A stretch of 9,871 bases of DNA from Clostridia bacterium (GTDB lineage Bacteria > Bacillota_A > Clostridia > Oscillospirales > CAG-272): contig JAGBGV010000085.1 in the NCBI GenBank assembly GCA_017935805.1, positions 1-9,871 on the forward strand, given 5' to 3'. The notes below the pieces were generated by a model. The model was not told the DNA's origin and did no database searches. It was given only the letters and a program-made list of their open reading frames with translations. Numbering within the stretch: position 1 is the stretch's first letter; each line of letters begins with the position of its first letter. The position numbers and the translations under genes were made by a program. Below are positions 5,437 to 9,871 of this stretch, piece by piece.

Positions 5437-6711
5437 ATGGAAGAGAAGATCTTTTGCCAAAATTGCGGAAGCGAAAATGTAGGCGGATCAAGATTCTGCC
5501 TCATGTGCGGATGCGAGCTCAAAGCAACTCCTGCGCCGACACCCATTCCGACTGAAAAACAGCCTGAAGAAAATCCTGCGGAAAACGCACCTGTTGCCCC
5601 TGAGGAGACACCTGCTGAAACTAACGCAGCAGATGAGGCACCTGCTATTGTTTATGACGCGGTCAATGCTCCTGAAGAGATCCCGATCACTATGTTCGAA
5701 GAGTTTCCTGCGCCCGCTCCTCAGCCTGAGGCTATTCCCCCGGTGGAGAAGAAGCAGAAAAAGGAAAAGAAGCCCGCAAATGCAACTCCTGCACCGACTC
5801 AAAAGCCCAAGAGACACATTGCGGCAAAGATATTTGCGGCTTTGTTTGGACTTATCCTGCTTGTTGTCGGACTTTTGCCCACAGTGCTCTATCCTGTGCA
5901 TCAGATGCTTGATGAAGATAACATTCGCCATGCAATAGAGGAAGCAGACATTTATGAGATCATTGAGGATCTTCTCGACGGCGAGGACGTTGGTGACTTT
6001 ATTGTTGACAGCGTCCATGTGAAGATGCAGGGTAAGCTTGATCCCTCAAAGAAGCAGATCAAGAAGCTTCTCGCAGACGAGGACATCAAGGAATTCTTGG
6101 CAGACAAGCTTGTTGACTATGCCACAGACATACTTGAGGATAACGGTGACGGTGAGATCACCAGCCGCGAGATATACAAATTTGTCAAGGATAACCGTGA
6201 TGCCATTTCCGAGGCGATCGGATATGAGCTTACCGACACAGAGCTGAACTTACTTAAGGAACAGCTTGACAAGGACGGTGTTGACAAATATTCACTGAGC
6301 ATTGTTCGCGAGGAGAACACCAAGATCTTCGAGTACGTATCCTATGCGGTGTCCGATCTTGCGCTGTACCTCTCCTGCGGAGTTGTGCTTCTGTTCGCGA
6401 TCATTATATTCCTGATCTGCCTCAAATGCGTTCCCGTGGCACTTAAGACTGTGGGTATCGTGTTCTTTATCAACGGCGGAATTGCACTTCTTGTTAAGCC
6501 TGCATACGCAATTGTTATGAAGATATTTGACGACGATCTCGGCAAGTTCACTTCACTCATCGAAGCAATCGGCAAGCCTTTCTTTGACGGAATGCTGTTT
6601 GTGGGATTCGTATTCGTCTGTGCAGGTGCTGCGATGATATTCATCAACATTATCATCTCACTTGTTACAAAGATAGTGAATAACGTAAAAGCAAAGCGCG
6701 CGGCAAGATAA
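5437..6711 (+). CDS. Zinc-ribbon multi-pass membrane protein with an EF-hand-like loop
   Basis: A 424-aa protein whose family I do not recognise as a whole. It starts with a zinc ribbon, C7-x2-C10-x10-C21-x2-C24, of the zinc_ribbon_2/DZANK type. A Pro/Ala/Glu-rich spacer (30-100) and a lysine-rich patch (104-126) follow. Helix TM1 covers about 130-152. A large, acidic, helical domain (155-305) lies outside the first helix, and the C-terminal region has three further hydrophobic segments (about 307-329, 333-360, 384-412). Residues 234-245 read EDNGDGEITSRE, which fits an EF-hand calcium loop except for Glu at position 1. The zinc ribbon is probably cytoplasmic and the acidic domain extracytoplasmic. 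ATG at 5437 has GGAG at 5426-5429. A role in sensing or envelope organisation is only a guess. Confidence 0.85.
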   Translation: MEEKIFCQNCGSENVGGSRFCLMCGCELKATPAPTPIPTEKQPEENPAENAPVAPEETPAETNAADEAPAIVYDAVNAPEEIPITMFEEFPAPAPQPEAIPPVEKKQKKEKKPANATPAPTQKPKRHIAAKIFAALFGLILLVVGLLPTVLYPVHQMLDEDNIRHAIEEADIYEIIEDLLDGEDVGDFIVDSVHVKMQGKLDPSKKQIKKLLADEDIKEFLADKLVDYATDILEDNGDGEITSREIYKFVKDNRDAISEAIGYELTDTELNLLKEQLDKDGVDKYSLSIVREENTKIFEYVSYAVSDLALYLSCGVVLLFAIIIFLICLKCVPVALKTVGIVFFINGGIALLVKPAYAIVMKIFDDDLGKFTSLIEAIGKPFFDGMLFVGFVFVCAGAAMIFINIIISLVTKIVNNVKAKRAAR

Positions 6712-6716
6712 ACAAA

Positions 6717-6764
6717 CAAAAAACGGCTGATTTTCGGAGAGAATCCGAGTCAGCCGTATTTTTT
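6717..6764. terminator. Strong bidirectional terminator
   Basis: ACGGCTGA (6723-6730) pairs with TCAGCCGT (6750-6757), and CGGA with TCCG (6735-6738, 6744-6747) extends the stem beyond an internal bulge. A-rich DNA on the left and TATTTTTT on the right let it end transcripts from both sides. It sits 11 nt after the zinc-ribbon gene. Its T tract also overlaps the stop codon of the minus-strand TIM-barrel gene. Confidence 0.9.
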
Positions 6765-7659
6765 ATTTTCTTGCGGAAAGGACAGAGGTGAGTACAGGGC
6801 TTGAACGCTTACCGAGGATCGGACGGCGTCTTTCGATTGCGGCAAGTGCGATCTCAACATCCTCATGAACCTCTGTGGGAGTAAGTGCGCCAAGTGTTAC
6901 CATATCGCAGGGACGGATCGTAGCATAGTTGAAGGTGAGTCCAACAAACGGTGTGCAACGACCTGCCGCCATGGATTTTATTGTCATAACAGGCTTTTTC
7001 GCGTTCCAGATAATGCTGTTTACTCCTTCAACCTCGATCTGCATCAAAAATCCCATGCAGTTGTAAAGCTGGATGTAAGTCTCTACATCATACTCGTTCG
7101 CGTCCGAATAAAGAATAAGCTCGGGCATATGAGCAGACAGTCCGGGGATCATGCCGTGCTCGCGAATCATTGAGAGATAGTCGGGGAGACGCTCAATGGT
7201 CTGCTTATTTTTGTTTACAAGCTGCTCGGCGGATGCGTGGTGAATAAGGCAGAATGTAGCACCGGACTGTGCGGTCTTTTTTATTTTTGCTTCTGCCTCG
7301 GCGCGGGCGGAGGAAGAGTCGTCTACGTTGATTCCGGGAGTTGCGATCTTTATCATGGGGCGACCGAATTTCTCTTCAGTCATCTTGATTCCGTCGTAAA
7401 GAGGAGTGCCCTCTTCAAAATCAGGCGCCATGATCGCGTCAATTCCGTAGCACATATATGCGTCAAGCAGTGCGGATACAGCCTCGGGAGTTGCGTGACG
7501 GTCTCTGATGAGTTGGTCAGCCGCAGGACCTGTGTGGCTGTATCCAAGTACCCAGTTAGTGCCTGCAAGCATACGGGGAAGAGAAACACCGCCTACTTCT
7601 GTTCTCGGAAAAGTCGGGAAATCTGAATATTGTTTCATAAAAAACTCATTTGTGTTCAT
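6763..7659 (-). CDS. TIM-barrel-like protein of unknown function
   Basis: A 298-aa cytoplasmic protein without signal peptide or membrane segments. Alternating strand/helix segments suggest a (beta/alpha)8 barrel: LAGTNWVLGYSH (31-42), YGIDAIMAP (71-79), MIKIATPGI (102-110), ATFCLIHH (134-141), MIPGLSAH (170-177), FLMQIEVEG (204-212), PVMTIKSM (223-230) and DMVTLGALTP (252-261). The end, with TPTEVHEDVEIALAAI, resembles the close of aldo/keto reductase-type barrels. The catalytic Asp-Tyr-Lys-His set cannot be assigned, so enzyme activity is open. Candidate polar residues are D80, H140, H141, H177 and K227. The start is uncertain: neither ATG7659 nor the internal ATG7638 has a clear ribosome site. 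It follows the DUF815 ATPase after 18 nt and so probably shares its mRNA. Confidence 0.8.
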   Translation of the reverse strand: MNTNEFFMKQYSDFPTFPRTEVGGVSLPRMLAGTNWVLGYSHTGPAADQLIRDRHATPEAVSALLDAYMCYGIDAIMAPDFEEGTPLYDGIKMTEEKFGRPMIKIATPGINVDDSSSARAEAEAKIKKTAQSGATFCLIHHASAEQLVNKNKQTIERLPDYLSMIREHGMIPGLSAHMPELILYSDANEYDVETYIQLYNCMGFLMQIEVEGVNSIIWNAKKPVMTIKSMAAGRCTPFVGLTFNYATIRPCDMVTLGALTPTEVHEDVEIALAAIERRRPILGKRSSPVLTSVLSARK

Positions 7660-7677
7660 TTGAATGCTTTGACTTAA

Positions 7678-8871
7678 CTATATGAGACTGTTGATAAACT
7701 GCTCGGCTGCTCTAGGAGAACGGCTTCCCTTGGCAAGGGCAAATGCTTCTGCCTTAACGTCAAGCTCGCCGCGATCCATTGCTATGCCATTCTTTTCAGC
7801 CAGCGCGTGGATGATGTCCAGATACAGAGACTTGTTCGGACGCTCAAAGTAAACGGTAAGTCCGAATCTGTCGGAGAGAGACATAAGCTCCTGCACTGTA
7901 TCGCTGTGATGCACGTCATCGGATTCGCTCCGATCGGAGAAATGCTCTTTGACGATATGACGGCGGTTACTTGTGGCGTAGATCACTGCATTTTTTGCCT
8001 TCGCGGAGGCTGAACCCTCAAGGGCTGCTTTGAGCATACTGAAGCAGTCATCATTTTTGTTGAACGACAGGTCGTCAATGAAGATGATGAACTTCAGCGG
8101 GTTCTCAGCAATGCGTCCCATAACGTATGACAGGCTGAAAAGCTGATCCTTGCGAATCTCAATAAGTCTTACACCGGAATCCGCAAAGTAGTTAGCGCAT
8201 GCCTTTACAGTTGAAGACTTTCCTGTGCCGGCATCACCGAACAGAAGCACGTTTGCGGCAGTTTTTCCCTCAACAAGGGCTTCGGTGTTGTCAAGAACCT
8301 TTTTGCGCTCTTCCTCATATCCCACGAAGCTGTCGATGGAAATATCATCCGGTGCTTCAACGGGAACGATTTCACCCTCAGAAACGCGGAACATTCTTGC
8401 GGAGGCAAAAACTCCGTAGCCGTATCTGCCGATGTGCTCCAGTCTGTCCTTGTAGGTGGCGGTGAAGTCTATTCTCTCGTTGTCAAATTCGGGAATATAT
8501 CCGCTGTAGCCACTTGATGAGCAAAGATCCTCGGGAGTGAGCTCTGTCAGTCGGGTGAACAGCTTCAATTCAGCTTCCGCATTTCGAACGAGCACCTCGG
8601 GCAGCTTTTCACCGCGGGCTGTGCCGATGATGTAGCTGTTTTCGTCCTCGTACACTGCTCTGCTGAGGAAACGGGAGAATGAATAGCCGTCCTTTGCGAG
8701 AGAGTGGACAAATTCCCCGTAGCTCATGAGAAGATATGGAGTGGGAATATTGTTAAGACGTCCTATCAGTAGATTGGTCAGGGCTTCCATCGGCTTTTTC
8801 TCAAGTATCCCTCTGAAAACACTGAGGGAAGAGAGGGCACCTGTTAAGTTTATAATTTCTTGTTCGGTCAT
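7678..8871 (-). CDS. DUF815-family AAA+ ATPase
   Basis: A 397-aa cytoplasmic P-loop ATPase. From the ATG at 8871: an N-terminal helical region (1-175), the linker DDISIDSFVGYEEERKKVL (175-193), Walker A GDAGTGKSS (212-220), Walker B FIIFIDDLSF (261-270) with D266/D267, sensor-1 YATSNRRH (298-305), SLSDRFGL (331-338) with a candidate arginine finger R335, and sensor-2 SPRAAEQF (385-392). The DDLSF, YATSNRRH and LSDRFGL blocks are typical of DUF815, a family widespread in bacteria with no fixed role. An ATG at 8892 is also in frame, but it overlaps ilvD by 17 nt. ATG8871 lies 4 nt after the ilvD stop, and GAAGAG upstream could act as a weak ribosome site. The link to ilvD suggests coupled expression, not shared function. 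Confidence 0.9.
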   Translation of the reverse strand: MTEQEIINLTGALSSLSVFRGILEKKPMEALTNLLIGRLNNIPTPYLLMSYGEFVHSLAKDGYSFSRFLSRAVYEDENSYIIGTARGEKLPEVLVRNAEAELKLFTRLTELTPEDLCSSSGYSGYIPEFDNERIDFTATYKDRLEHIGRYGYGVFASARMFRVSEGEIVPVEAPDDISIDSFVGYEEERKKVLDNTEALVEGKTAANVLLFGDAGTGKSSTVKACANYFADSGVRLIEIRKDQLFSLSYVMGRIAENPLKFIIFIDDLSFNKNDDCFSMLKAALEGSASAKAKNAVIYATSNRRHIVKEHFSDRSESDDVHHSDTVQELMSLSDRFGLTVYFERPNKSLYLDIIHALAEKNGIAMDRGELDVKAEAFALAKGSRSPRAAEQFINSLI

Positions 8872-8875
8872 AATA

Positions 8876-9871
8876 TCACTCTTCGAATTCATTGATAACA
8901 GCGCCGCGGTCTGCTGAGGATACCTGCTCGGAATATCTCTTCAGCGCGCCCTTGATGCCTGTTTTCTTCTTGATCGGCATGTCAGCCTTACGAGCGGCGA
9001 TCTCTTCGTCACTAACGTTCAGCTTGATGGAATACTTGGGAATGTTTATGGAGATAATGTCGCCATCCTTGACATATGCGATAAGTCCGCCGCGTACTGC
9101 CTCGGGAGAAACGTGACCGATTGACGCTCCGCGTGTTGCGCCGGAGAATCGTCCGTCGGTAATGAGGGCAACATCACGGTCAAGTCCCATACCTGCGATA
9201 GCGGAGGTGGGGGAGAGCATTTCTCTCATTCCGGGACCTCCCGCAGGACCTTCGTAGCGGATAACCACAACGTCCCCCTTGACGATCTTGCCTGCGTAAA
9301 TTGCGGCGATGCAATCCTCTTCGCTGTCGAATACCTTTGCAGGACCTTCATGAACAAGCATTTCCGGTGCAACTGCACTGCGCTTTACTACGCATCTGTC
9401 CGGGGCGAGATTTCCTTTGAGAACTGCAATACCGCCGGTCGCGGTGAAGGGGTTGTCAACAGTGCGGATAACGCTTGTGTCGCGGTTTACTGCGTTTTCA
9501 ATATTCTCGCCAAGTGTCTTGCCTGTGCAGGTCATAACAGACGTGTCAAGCAGTCCGAGCTTTGCGATCTCGCGGAGTACTGCGTAAACACCGCCCGCTT
9601 CGTTAAGGTCTTCCATGTATGTAGGACCTGCGGGGGCAAGGTGGCAGAGATTGGGGGTCTTTTCGCTGACCTCGTTTGCCATGTCGAGACTCCATTCCAC
9701 GCCGCATTCGTTTGCAATAGCGGGCAGGTGAAGCATACTGTTGGTGGAGCAACCCAGCGCCATATCCGCGGTGAGAGCGTTTCTGATGGCGGCTGCTGTC
9801 ATGATATCGCGGGGACGGATATTCTGTCTTACCAGCTCCATCACTTGCATACCTGCGTGCTTTGCGAGCTC
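8876..9871 (-). CDS. ilvD: Dihydroxy-acid dehydratase, C-terminal part (truncated by window edge)
   Basis: The last 331 residues of an IlvD/Edd-family enzyme; the N-terminal ~40% lies beyond the right edge, so the first base here is not a start. It dehydrates 2,3-dihydroxy-isovalerate and 2,3-dihydroxy-3-methylvalerate to the 2-keto acids of valine, leucine and isoleucine synthesis, using an iron-sulphur cluster, in the cytoplasm. Visible motifs include [50 protein letters not shown] and the C-terminal signature [20 protein letters not shown], all strongly conserved in the family. These distinguish it from phosphogluconate dehydratase (Edd) only weakly; the amino acid dehydratase is more likely in this lineage. 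It is the first visible gene of a minus-strand operon with the DUF815 ATPase and the TIM-barrel protein. Confidence 0.95.
   Translation of the reverse strand, partial: ELAKHAGMQVMELVRQNIRPRDIMTAAAIRNALTADMALGCSTNSMLHLPAIANECGVEWSLDMANEVSEKTPNLCHLAPAGPTYMEDLNEAGGVYAVLREIAKLGLLDTSVMTCTGKTLGENIENAVNRDTSVIRTVDNPFTATGGIAVLKGNLAPDRCVVKRSAVAPEMLVHEGPAKVFDSEEDCIAAIYAGKIVKGDVVVIRYEGPAGGPGMREMLSPTSAIAGMGLDRDVALITDGRFSGATRGASIGHVSPEAVRGGLIAYVKDGDIISINIPKYSIKLNVSDEEIAARKADMPIKKKTGIKGALKRYSEQVSSADRGAVINEFEE

Overview
The window looks like a chromosomal segment from a Bacillota (Clostridia-type) bacterium of moderate GC. The pointers are consensus-like sigma-A promoters, strong GGAGG-type ribosome binding sites, a YtrA-type GntR regulator feeding a small ABC exporter, and a DUF815-type AAA ATPase. 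Assignment below class level is not possible from the sequence alone.

Layout. Positions 1-390 hold no convincing gene. They carry two copies of a ~125-150 bp repeat, plus a third diverged relative. Each has a variable hairpin, then a tRNA T-arm-like segment, then a run of T. Positions 397-2301 form a compact plus-strand operon: a near-perfect sigma-A promoter with a palindromic operator over its -10 box, a GntR/YtrA-family repressor, an ABC ATPase and a six-helix ABC-2 permease. A bidirectional terminator separates it from a convergent minus-strand GH3 (NagZ-like) glycosidase at 2412-3983. A divergent promoter region follows, then two plus-strand genes with separate promoters. The first (4194-5351) encodes a membrane-anchored C39-like papain-fold protein. 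The second (5437-6711) encodes a zinc-ribbon membrane protein with a single EF-hand-like loop. A strong bidirectional hairpin terminator at 6717-6764 closes that block.

From 6763 to the right edge everything is on the minus strand and reads as one operon entering from outside: ilvD (dihydroxy-acid dehydratase, cut by the window edge), then a DUF815 AAA ATPase 4 nt later, then a TIM-barrel-like protein of unknown role 18 nt later.

Functionally, ilvD belongs to branched-chain amino acid synthesis. The GntR-ABC set is probably a self-regulated efflux or envelope-stress module, and the GH3 enzyme fits cytoplasmic amino-sugar or muropeptide turnover. The C39-like and zinc-ribbon proteins are poorly characterised envelope proteins. 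The least explained element is the repeated structured, T-arm-bearing sequence at the left end, where the stem changes between copies while its pairing is kept.
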